Below are positions 1 through 5,323 of a stretch of DNA of 5,323 nucleotides, piece by piece. The notes beneath the pieces are model-generated. The model ran no database searches. It had not been told where the DNA came from and saw nothing but the letters and a program-made list of their open reading frames with translations. The position numbers and the translations under genes were made by a program. The stretch comes from Legionella genomosp. 1. Lineage in GTDB: Bacteria; Pseudomonadota; Gammaproteobacteria; Legionellales; Legionellaceae. The DNA is taken from NCBI GenBank assembly GCA_945865355.1, contig CAMBDN010000176.1:1-5323 (forward strand), written 5' to 3'. The number at the start of each line of letters is the position of its first letter. Position 1 is the first letter of the stretch.

Positions 1-171
1 CGGCGTATCTCCTATTGTTGATTGTGTTCTTTCCGGAACAACCAACAGGGTACGCCACCTCTTTTAATTTGTCATACACCAGATCTGACTATAACTCTTT
101 TGAAGTTAGCCTTGACCGCATCAATCATCACGGCCTTAAGTAAAGCCTGAGGGTTAGAATGGGATTGACAT
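1..171 (-). pseudogene. Possible degraded coding fragment, frameshifted
   Basis: Reading leftwards just past the stop of the 727-residue gene, one minus-strand frame (about 155 down to the stop at 72-74) gives NPQALLKAVMIDAVKANFKR followed by VIVRSGV. A second frame, open from 88 to the window edge, gives VYDKLKEVAYPVGCSGKN and more. The two join by a single frame change near 75-90 and both look protein-like. Neither has a convincing start with a ribosome binding site, and I do not recognise the family. It could be a decayed gene or transposase scrap, or chance. The left edge of the window cuts it off, so its true extent is unknown. Confidence 0.25.
2..56. repeat. Imperfect hairpin downstream of the left gene
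   Basis: GGCGTA (2-7) pairs perfectly with TACGCC (51-56). Inside it CCTATTG (11-17) pairs with CAACAGG (43-49) with one mismatch, TTG (18-20) pairs with CAA (39-41), and the tip contains the palindrome TTCCGGAA (31-38). Read on the minus strand this lies 120-175 bases after the stop of the 727-residue gene. It could form in that transcript, but no T-tract is visible before the window ends, so I do not call it a terminator. Confidence 0.35.
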
Positions 172-177
172 GTTTCC

Positions 178-2361
178 TTACCCGTTGGGCGAGCCCATCG
201 TCGGTGCAGATGTTTGTTCATCTGCCTTGAGGGCATCTAATTGTTCTCTAATGGCTGTGGTACTTGAGAGCCCCATCGTTATCTTTTTTGGATCCAAGTA
301 ATGGGTAGATAGTGCTTGGTTTAATACCGTTTGAAAATGAATGCCATACTCGTTTTGACCGCGGTGCGTCAGGCTCATTTGATAGCCTGCCTTTTTGTAG
401 ATGGCATGATTGAGCTGCGCGCTTATTTCATTAATCAAGTTAACAATGTTCGCGGGTTTTGCAGCATCAATTTTAACATCATTCAGTAGAAAGAGGGTCA
501 GTGTTTTTAGTGCTTTATTTTGTTCACCTGGGTTTACAGACGCCCACTTAGGGCACTTTTTCACAGCCTCATCAAGAATGCGTTTGGCGAGGTCTTCGGT
601 AGCTTGCTTGTGCTTGCTGTTATCCCCCTCCGCGGTTGCCTGCAAGCTGGCGATGCACATAACTAAGGGGGATGACCTGGCGATCTCTGATTGGATTCTT
701 TGTGTTTCTAGCTCAACAACTGCGCTAATGGATGGGCTCCTAATATCCAGATTTTCTTCATTGAGACTTTTAATTATATTCTTTAAGGTATCGTTCAACT
801 CCTCTTTTGTTAGCACATGATTATAATTACAACAAGATAGCACCTCTTTTGCAGCGAGTTGAATGAGCTCATTATTGATGGCATTAAGCTTGTTGGGACG
901 AAGCAGATAAAATTGACGAAGAGCGTCAACTTTTATATTAAAATTATTTTGCGCGGTGATCGATGACAATAATGTACCCACTAATTGTTCTACTTGATGA
1001 GGTGGATATACTCTAGTCAACGAAGAAAACCCAAATGATTGCTTGGTATTTTCTATTTCGCTAACAAATGGGGTGGATTTTTTAAAGGGATCATCTTTCG
1101 CTGTATCAATACCAACCCGACTCGGTAGCGCATCTGCATGCGCTACCGTTGGGCTGATAATACTTTCTTGGTAGGCGTGGACTGAATTGGAGGTAATCAC
1201 ATGGGCGGCGGCCGTGGGTATCGTACCTTGTGCGTTGCTTGCATAATGCTTAGCGGACTTTTGAAAAGCTTTTTTGGCAATAGACAGGCTATGATCAAGG
1301 CAGATATCAATGGCTGTCGTAAATTGTTTGCCTCCGGCTGTTTCACAGCGTACCTCCCCACCATAATTCCATCCAAGAGGCTCCTCAGGTTCGGCAAGTG
1401 TCCCTCCTGATAACGTTGCTGCGTGGGATAGTTGCACCAATTCTTTACGGTATAGCATTAATTGTTGATCCGTTTCTTCCGTATACGCACTGAGCATACT
1501 CATGACGCTGTCGATATCTCTTCTAATATCGGGAGAAAGCTCTTCTGACACTTCTAACTTTGCAGACAAGGCGTTCACTGCATCAACAAGAGCTTGACTA
1601 GGTGGGTAGTCGAGGTTTCCACTTACAAAGGAGACAAGTGCCGATACTTTTCGCTTTATATTGTCAATCTTTCCCTTATTTAAGTCCCAAGCGATGTTCA
1701 TCGCTTGAGATACACTCTCTTTAGGCGATTGACTGCCTTTTGAAAAAAATGGATTTGTTGTTTCTGGATAGACGACATCAATCTCAGATGGGACTGCTTT
1801 AGCAAATGAACTCAACGTAGGTGGGGTCCCGCATTGCACGTAAAGGACTACATTATGCACACTACCGGATGGATCTTTCACAGGAAAGGAGGAAAGTAGC
1901 AAATGAAGATTTTGGTGATAACCTGCTGCAATGGTCTCAATTCGTCCTATTAAGCTATTAAATTCGCTCATACTTAATGGGCCTTGTTCTTTACTAGGGT
2001 AAAACGAAAATTCACTAAATGATAATCGAGTAATATTATGCTCCGCACCGGGTTTGAGCGTCTTTTCCTCAACGCCTGTAAAATTGTCCTCTAGGTGCCA
2101 TTGGTTAGCTACAGCGACCTGAGTTTGAATATGGTTTACCATGCGGTCTAATAATTGCTCGCTCGTTTCTAATGGTGCTGATTTTTGACCTGGTGGTATT
2201 GTAAGTGCCTCGCCCAATAATGGCTGATAATTCATTCCCGACTTAACCGATTGTGCGACAAGAACTTCTCTGATATTTACCGTCGGTTGCTCACTTCGTT
2301 GATGCTTTTTATACAGTACTTGTTCGATTCTTTTTAGAGCAAGGCGTTCGCTGTGGTTCAT
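178..2361 (-). CDS. Nitrilase-like (C-N hydrolase fold) 727-residue protein, candidate effector
   Basis: The start is ATG at 2361 with GGAG seven bases upstream; the stop is TAA at 178-180. Seen in the sequence: residues 110-200 read as strand-helix-strand with RLSFSEFSFYP (112-122), NLHLLLSSFPV (151-161), SVHNVVLYVQCG (167-178) and SSFAKAVPSEIDVVY (184-198). Residues 334-360 contain GGEVRC and then AIDICLDHSL. In the nitrilase superfamily the catalytic order is Glu, Lys, Cys, with the Cys in an ICxD-type motif. Glu117, Lys188 and Cys354 fit that order and context. Known nitrilases have Lys and Cys a few tens of residues apart; here 165 residues intervene, with a helical, charged insertion at about 210-325. 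Residues 430-727 are mostly helical and unrecognised. There is no signal peptide or membrane span. The tail, residues 704-727, has acidic residues (E706, D709, D714, E715) and then small polar ones, as in Dot/Icm substrates. Catalysis, substrate and secretion are inferred. The gene itself is near certain; the family call is moderate. Confidence 0.62.
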   Translation of the reverse strand: MNHSERLALKRIEQVLYKKHQRSEQPTVNIREVLVAQSVKSGMNYQPLLGEALTIPPGQKSAPLETSEQLLDRMVNHIQTQVAVANQWHLEDNFTGVEEKTLKPGAEHNITRLSFSEFSFYPSKEQGPLSMSEFNSLIGRIETIAAGYHQNLHLLLSSFPVKDPSGSVHNVVLYVQCGTPPTLSSFAKAVPSEIDVVYPETTNPFFSKGSQSPKESVSQAMNIAWDLNKGKIDNIKRKVSALVSFVSGNLDYPPSQALVDAVNALSAKLEVSEELSPDIRRDIDSVMSMLSAYTEETDQQLMLYRKELVQLSHAATLSGGTLAEPEEPLGWNYGGEVRCETAGGKQFTTAIDICLDHSLSIAKKAFQKSAKHYASNAQGTIPTAAAHVITSNSVHAYQESIISPTVAHADALPSRVGIDTAKDDPFKKSTPFVSEIENTKQSFGFSSLTRVYPPHQVEQLVGTLLSSITAQNNFNIKVDALRQFYLLRPNKLNAINNELIQLAAKEVLSCCNYNHVLTKEELNDTLKNIIKSLNEENLDIRSPSISAVVELETQRIQSEIARSSPLVMCIASLQATAEGDNSKHKQATEDLAKRILDEAVKKCPKWASVNPGEQNKALKTLTLFLLNDVKIDAAKPANIVNLINEISAQLNHAIYKKAGYQMSLTHRGQNEYGIHFQTVLNQALSTHYLDPKKITMGLSSTTAIREQLDALKADEQTSAPTMGSPNG

Positions 2362-2368
2362 GCGGAAA

Positions 2369-2372
2369 CTCC
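2369..2372 (-). promoter_or_regulatory. Ribosome binding site of the 727-residue gene
   Basis: On the minus strand GGAG sits seven bases before the ATG at 2359-2361. This is good Shine-Dalgarno spacing and supports that start. The next in-frame ATG is residue 43, far inside a continuous open frame. Confidence 0.7.
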
Positions 2373-2392
2373 ATTATCTATCTACTACCACA

Positions 2393-2398
2393 AGTATA
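2393..2398 (-). promoter_or_regulatory. Possible -10 box of the 727-residue gene
   Basis: The minus strand reads TATACT here, five of six bases of the sigma-70 consensus, about 30 bases upstream of the start codon. No good -35 hexamer is seen at 16-18 bases upstream (the best position reads GCACGA), so this would need an activator or is chance. I saw no clear PmrA-type or CpxR-type direct repeat, which control many Legionella effector genes. Confidence 0.25.
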
Positions 2399-2495
2399 GA
2401 CATTTAATGAGCAGATCGTGCTTGTATTGAACTTTATGGCGTGGTTTAAAAGACTTATGCGTGTCTTGTCACCATCGGCGGGTAAATGCTTACGT

Positions 2496-2577
2496 TTGCC
2501 ACAAGCTTCTCAGTCTAATATCAGGATAATTTCACTGGGTTTCCGTGCGAATCGAATTCAAGCAAGCTCAGTGGCAA
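2496..2577. repeat. Imperfect inverted repeat, long loop
   Basis: TTGCCAC at 2496-2502 is the exact reverse complement of GTGGCAA at 2571-2577. The adjoining AGCTT (2504-2508) is the complement of AAGCT (2564-2568). The arms are 12 paired bases with a small bulge and enclose about 55 bases. It lies mid-intergenic, away from both promoters. Its function is unknown; it could be the remnant of a small mobile element or chance. Confidence 0.35.
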
Positions 2578-2718
2578 GCACTTAACGAGCGATTCTGACA
2601 GGATGGGGTTTGAGTACTGGATCGTTAATTGAAAAAACACAAGCTGCTTTTTTACAGTTTATCGATAGCGCCTTCCTTCAACGAGACCCGGTAAAGATCT
2701 GTTCTAGGATGTCTGGTG

Positions 2719-2746
2719 TTGATCTTGTCAAAGGGTGATATATACT
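2719..2746 (+). promoter_or_regulatory. Likely sigma-70 promoter of the helicase gene
   Basis: TTGATC (2719-2724, four of six -35 matches) is followed after 16 bases by TATACT (2741-2746, five of six -10 matches). Transcription would begin near 2753, leaving a leader of about 60 bases that contains the dyad at 2765-2785 and the ribosome binding site. A TG at 2736-2737 ahead of an overlapping TATATA at 2739-2744 offers an alternative extended -10. Confidence 0.5.
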
Positions 2747-2764
2747 CCTTCACATCCAACCAAG

Positions 2765-2785
2765 TCACAAAGCCAACCTTTGTGA
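2765..2785. promoter_or_regulatory. Perfect 8-bp dyad in the helicase leader (operator or RNA hairpin)
   Basis: TCACAAAG (2765-2772) and CTTTGTGA (2778-2785) are exact reverse complements around the five-base loop CCAAC. The dyad lies 19 bases past the likely -10 box and 15 bases before the ribosome binding site. It could be a repressor operator just downstream of the transcription start or a hairpin in the messenger's leader. No T-tract follows, so it is not an intrinsic terminator. The half-sites are in the opposite order to a CRP box (TGTGA then TCACA). Confidence 0.5.
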
Positions 2786-2800
2786 TCGCGTATAGTATGA

Positions 2801-2806
2801 AAAGGA
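2801..2806 (+). promoter_or_regulatory. Ribosome binding site of the helicase gene
   Basis: AAAGGA lies six bases before the ATG at 2813, normal Shine-Dalgarno spacing. It decides the start: an earlier ATG at 2797 is in another frame and stops after 11 codons at 2830-2832. Confidence 0.75.
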
Positions 2807-2812
2807 CATCTT

Positions 2813-4921
2813 ATGCTAAATGGCACAAATGAACTCGCTGCATATTCTGATGAACATCTACACGAAATATTACAAAGCACACTACAAAAAACCTTCGGGC
2901 TAAACGCTTTTCGACAGGGCCAAAAAGAAGCCCTGACGACGCTTTTAAGAAAAAAACGCCTACTATGTATTCAGCCAACAGGTCATGGAAAATCACTACT
3001 GTATCAATTACCTGCTGTTTTGTTACCTGGAATGACCGTTGTGCTGTCACCCCTGCTAGCCTTAATGCGTGATCAAATTCAACAATTAAATCAGCGATTT
3101 AATATTTCTGCCGCAAGTATCAACAGCGATCAAACCGAAGAAGACAATGGTTTTGCAGCAAAAAATGCTCGCGATGGTTCGCTTAAAATATTATTCGTAG
3201 CCCCTGAAAAACTTGATAACATCAACTACTTTGATTTTTTGTTGAAACTACCGATAAGTCTTGTCGTCGTAGATGAAGCCCATTGTATTTCAACGTGGGG
3301 GCATGATTTTAGGCCCAGCTATCGTCAAATTATTCATTTTGTACGCCAACTTGAAGAAGCGAATGAGCAACTGATGGTATTAGCCATTACGGCGACCGCC
3401 AACAAAAAAACTGAGCATGATATTACCCAGCAGCTTACCTATGCAGACCACCCCATTGCCGTGCAACGACAAAGTTTAAGTCGACCAAATTTGCAGCTCG
3501 ACAATGTAATTGTCCATTCTATTGCTGAAAAATTATGGGTTGTGAAACAATTACTGCAGCAATTACCAGGCCATGGATTGATATATTGTGCGACGAGAGA
3601 AAACACGGAGCTCGTTGCAACCTATTTGAAGCATCATCAGTATCGAGCCGCGGCTTATCATGCAGGCCTCCACCCCGATCTGAAACAACAACTCCAACAT
3701 GAGTTTATTAACAATCAGTACCAAGTCATTGCTGCCACCAATGCGCTGGGAATGGGGATCGATAAAGCAGACTTGAGATATGTTATTCATTTTGATGTTG
3801 TGGGGTCAATGACAGCCTATTATCAAGAAGTTGGGCGGGCGGGAAGAGATGGATTGCCCGCCCGTGGTATCTTGTTGTTTGATGACGCTGATAAAAAAAT
3901 CCAACACCATTTTATCGATTCAGCACAACCACGATTATCTGATTTTGAGGCAATAACAGAGGCCGTCAGAACCAACAATAAGGGTTTAACCCTCTCCGCT
4001 ATTAAGTGTGAAACCGGCCTACATCCTACTCGCGTCACGATTGTATTGGCAGCGTTAATGGAACAAGGATTTATTCTTAAGCAAGCAATGGGCAAATCGC
4101 AAGTATATGTACTAACAGCAAGAACGGAACCCATTGATTTTTCTCGCTTTCAGCGACAATTAGACACCCGTCAACTCGAGCTCGCACACATATTACGCTA
4201 TGGATCCGAGCAATCTCAGTGTTTGATGATGATTTTACGTGCGGCACTGGGTGATGTTGAGGTTGAACCTTGCGGCAAATGTAACGTCTGTACGCGATCG
4301 GAACTTATCCTCACCCATGACAGGAATGAAATTAATACCATTGAACACTGGCTCGCTCATCGCGTTATGACCATTGATTTAGGCAAACTGGGTGGCTGCT
4401 CTGCCGGTAGTTCTATTTTTGATTCAAGACTGCGATTACCATTATTTATTGAATTCATGAAAAATCGCCAATGTGTCGATAAGTGCATCAATGAAAAACT
4501 ATGGGCGCTGGTAAAAACGCATCTCATTGAGTTTCTACGACACATACCCTGCACCGCTATTGTTGTTATCCCATCAAAAACGTGGGTTCAACGTGAGCAA
4601 TTTGCTAATTTACTCGCGTATGAATTAAATTTACCGTTGTATTTGGATGCGATAAGTTGGCGTCAAGAGCCCGCCATGCGTCAAGGTGAGTGTTTGAATA
4701 ACGACCAACGACAACACAATGTTTCTCAACACATGGTGGCAACGTTTAATCATAAAAAACCAGAGGGCTCCATTTTGCTCTTCGATGATTATGTTGGCTC
4801 TGGCGCTACATTAAAAGAGGCGGCACGAGCACTGATCAAACAGGCGGGTTTAAGACACCCCATTGTTCCATTTACAATTGCCAACGTAAAATGGCGACTT
4901 GGTCAGCGAGGCATGATTTAA
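2813..4921 (+). CDS. rqlH: RqlH-type RecQ-like DNA helicase with C-terminal phosphoribosyltransferase module
   Basis: An ATP-dependent 3'-5' DNA helicase, cytoplasmic, probably acting in DNA repair or recombination. All superfamily 2 RecQ motifs are present: motif 0 FRQGQ (33-37), Walker A QPTGHGKS (54-61), Ia VVLSPLLALMRDQ (76-88), Walker B DEAH (154-157) running into the aromatic-rich loop CISTWGHDFRP, III AITATA (191-196), IV LIYCATREN (256-264), V ATNALGMGID (308-317), VI QEVGRAGRDG (338-347). A linker of roughly 350-440, with a winged-helix-like stretch LSAIKCETGLHPTRV (394-408), precedes the zinc module C470-x16-C487-x2-C490-x2-C493, the same spacing as in E. coli RecQ. There is no HRDC domain. 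Instead residues 530-702 look ComF-like: IVVIPSK (583-589), the loop RQHNV (633-637) and the PRPP-binding motif LLFDDYVGSGATL (655-667). This order matches M. smegmatis RqlH, a 691-residue helicase. The gene looks intact. What the phosphoribosyltransferase part binds is not known. It stands alone, with no operon partner in view. Confidence 0.9.
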   Translation: MLNGTNELAAYSDEHLHEILQSTLQKTFGLNAFRQGQKEALTTLLRKKRLLCIQPTGHGKSLLYQLPAVLLPGMTVVLSPLLALMRDQIQQLNQRFNISAASINSDQTEEDNGFAAKNARDGSLKILFVAPEKLDNINYFDFLLKLPISLVVVDEAHCISTWGHDFRPSYRQIIHFVRQLEEANEQLMVLAITATANKKTEHDITQQLTYADHPIAVQRQSLSRPNLQLDNVIVHSIAEKLWVVKQLLQQLPGHGLIYCATRENTELVATYLKHHQYRAAAYHAGLHPDLKQQLQHEFINNQYQVIAATNALGMGIDKADLRYVIHFDVVGSMTAYYQEVGRAGRDGLPARGILLFDDADKKIQHHFIDSAQPRLSDFEAITEAVRTNNKGLTLSAIKCETGLHPTRVTIVLAALMEQGFILKQAMGKSQVYVLTARTEPIDFSRFQRQLDTRQLELAHILRYGSEQSQCLMMILRAALGDVEVEPCGKCNVCTRSELILTHDRNEINTIEHWLAHRVMTIDLGKLGGCSAGSSIFDSRLRLPLFIEFMKNRQCVDKCINEKLWALVKTHLIEFLRHIPCTAIVVIPSKTWVQREQFANLLAYELNLPLYLDAISWRQEPAMRQGECLNNDQRQHNVSQHMVATFNHKKPEGSILLFDDYVGSGATLKEAARALIKQAGLRHPIVPFTIANVKWRLGQRGMI

Positions 4922-4964
4922 ATGTTGCGTGATTTTGAATGAACGACGGAAATAGTACCCGCAA

Positions 4965-5054
4965 GCAGGACTTACACAACCGCCAAACAAACATTGGCTG
5001 ATGTTAATCGCAATGCATTGTGATAGCTAAATACATGTCTGTTAGAAGTCCTGC
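4965..5054. repeat. 90-base element with 9-bp inverted ends and internal palindromes
   Basis: GCAGGACTT (4965-4973) is the exact reverse complement of AAGTCCTGC (5046-5054), and AAC (4978-4980) can extend the pairing with GTT (5041-5043). Inside are a second hairpin, GCCAA (4982-4986) with TTGGC (4994-4998), and a 10-base perfect palindrome CAATGCATTG (5011-5020), extended by TC/GA and a G-T pair to 5008-5023. It starts 44 bases past the helicase stop, so it may fold at the end of that messenger, but no T-tract follows. No target-site duplication is seen at its borders. It may be a small structured RNA, a miniature mobile element, or a recombination site. Confidence 0.45.
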
Positions 5055-5096
5055 ATTACTGAAATAAGCAATTAGTTCAAACCCGAATGCAATCCT

Positions 5097-5159
5097 GTTG
5101 CCTCATAAATAAATGTTACCGAAGGACCTATTCGTTGCCTCATAATTCATGTTACCGAA
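5097..5159. repeat. Two-copy direct repeat, about 27 bases per unit
   Basis: GTTGCCTCAT at 5097-5106 and ATGTTACCGAA at 5113-5123 are separated by AAATAA. The same two blocks recur exactly at 5134-5143 and 5149-5159, separated by AATTC. Ten bases lie between the units, giving a period of 36-37. The two 10-11-base blocks are identical while the short centres differ, which suggests that each block is constrained, as in protein binding sites. Repeated sites of this kind occur in the ends of IS21-type elements, but no transposase is present to confirm that. Confidence 0.6.
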
Positions 5160-5177
5160 CAGAGACGTTATTACCAA

Positions 5178-5245
5178 AATATCCTCCGCAAATATCCTAG
5201 CGGGGTGAAGGGGCCGGCAATGAGGCCCCTTCGATTTTATATCCT
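5178..5245. repeat. Three ATATCCT repeats
   Basis: ATATCCT occurs at 5179-5185, 5192-5198 and 5239-5245. The first two sit in near-tandem 13-base units, AAATATCCTCCGC and AAATATCCTAGCG. The third follows the strong hairpin and continues CACGG. Read on the minus strand they are AGGATAT. They may be further binding sites of the same element as the direct repeat just to the left. Confidence 0.4.
5207..5240 (+). terminator. Possible intrinsic terminator hairpin
   Basis: GAAGGGGCC (5207-5215) and GGCCCCTTC (5224-5232) form a perfect 9-bp GC-rich stem with an eight-base loop, followed by GATTTTAT. The stem is strong but the T-run is only four long and starts three bases after the stem. It lies about 285 bases beyond the helicase stop. 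It may end that transcript, or it may belong to the repeat element around it. Confidence 0.4.
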
Positions 5246-5264
5246 CACGGTCATTGCCGTCCCC
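5210..5264. repeat. Second inverted repeat overlapping the terminator-like stem
   Basis: GGGGCCGGCAATGA (5210-5223) matches the reverse complement of TCATTGCCGTCCCC (5251-5264) at 13 of 14 positions. The left arm uses the same bases as the left arm and loop of the 5207-5232 stem, so only one of the two hairpins can form at a time. TGAGG (5221-5225) and CCTCA (5243-5247) offer a third, smaller pairing. Confidence 0.5.
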
Positions 5265-5323
5265 GGCTGTTCCGTATATTATGTATAGCATATTTTTTTA
5301 CCATTATTTCTATTTATTAAGCT

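Larger units (their letters stand above)
2362..2812. other. Divergent intergenic region, 451 bases
   Basis: This gap between the two divergent genes holds the left gene's translation and promoter signals at its left end, and the right gene's promoter, leader dyad and ribosome binding site at its right end. The middle, about 2410-2710, has no convincing gene. The plus-strand frame from ATG 2436 runs 49 codons to TAA 2583-2585 and continues in the same frame for 50 more codons to TGA 2736-2738. A neighbouring frame gives RIEFKQAQWQALNERF then a stop at 2596-2598. These scraps look mildly coding but match no family I know. Confidence 0.6.
4922..5323. other. Repeat-rich non-coding region after the helicase gene
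   Basis: About 400 bases with no convincing gene on either strand. It contains a 90-base element bounded by 9-bp inverted repeats, a two-copy direct repeat, three ATATCCT copies, two overlapping inverted repeats around 5207-5264, and a T7 run at 5293-5299 after a short TATG/CATA stem. The only minus-strand open frame of note, 5103-5291, is built across these repeats, lacks a clear ribosome binding site, and is not called. Confidence 0.55.

Noticed and set aside
410..820. Open frame of 136 codons on the plus strand
   Set aside because: It lies wholly antisense to the well-supported 727-residue gene, has no good ribosome binding site, and its Ser/Leu-rich product looks like the complement of the real gene.
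2496..2577. IS1380-type transposase remnant on the minus strand, suggested by a short RFARKPSEIILILD-like reading
   Set aside because: The similarity is one short hydrophobic stretch next to in-frame stops, and the residues expected after it in that family are absent.
2765..2785. CRP binding site
   Set aside because: The half-sites are in the reverse order (TCACA then TGTGA) with the wrong centre, so the dyad does not match the CRP consensus.
2797..2832. Eleven-codon open frame overlapping the helicase start
   Set aside because: No Shine-Dalgarno sequence precedes ATG 2797. The AAAGGA inside it serves the real start at 2813.
4974..5047. Integron attC site suggested by ACACAAC and GTTAGAA around palindromes
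   Set aside because: Neither end fits the RYYYAAC / GTTRRRY core sites (the first misses at two positions, the second at the last), and the strongest pairing lies outside them. No integrase or cassette array is visible.
5097..5159. CRISPR array
   Set aside because: There are only two units, with a ten-base spacer and variable centres inside the repeat. No cas gene is in the window.
5103..5291. Minus-strand open frame of 62 codons
   Set aside because: It runs across the direct repeats and both inverted repeats, has no clear ribosome binding site, and the product resembles nothing I know. The repeats explain the sequence better.

Overview
The window holds two large, divergently transcribed genes on a moderately AT-rich background, separated by about 450 bases, with a short non-coding stretch at the left edge and about 400 bases of repeat-rich non-coding DNA at the right. 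The base composition, the style of the left-hand protein and its probable family point to a gammaproteobacterium of the Legionella type (Legionellales). This is an inference; no RNA or ribosomal marker in the window confirms it.

Layout. Positions 1-177 lie downstream of the left gene and contain scraps of protein-like reading frame on the minus strand plus an imperfect hairpin. Positions 178-2361 (minus) encode a 727-residue protein with no obvious signal peptide or membrane segment. Its first half reads as a divergent nitrilase-superfamily (C-N hydrolase) domain with a possible Glu117-Lys188-Cys354 triad, interrupted by a long helical insertion. Its second half is unrecognised and ends in a tail resembling a type IV secretion signal. 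Positions 2362-2812 are the divergent intergenic region. It carries the ribosome binding sites, a likely promoter for the right-hand gene, a perfect 8-bp dyad in that gene's leader, and a weakly coding-like stretch split by one stop. Positions 2813-4921 (plus) encode a 702-residue RecQ-like helicase with an extra linker, a tetracysteine zinc module and a C-terminal ComF-like phosphoribosyltransferase module. This is the architecture described for mycobacterial RqlH. Positions 4922-5323 hold no convincing gene but several nested inverted and direct repeats.

The two genes are not an operon and nothing shows that they work together. The helicase is probably a DNA-repair enzyme. The left gene is a candidate secreted or accessory protein of Legionella-like bacteria. 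The most unusual items are the nitrilase-like protein with its split active site, the helicase-phosphoribosyltransferase fusion, the leader dyad before the helicase, and the compact repeat cluster at the right edge, which may be the end of a mobile element.
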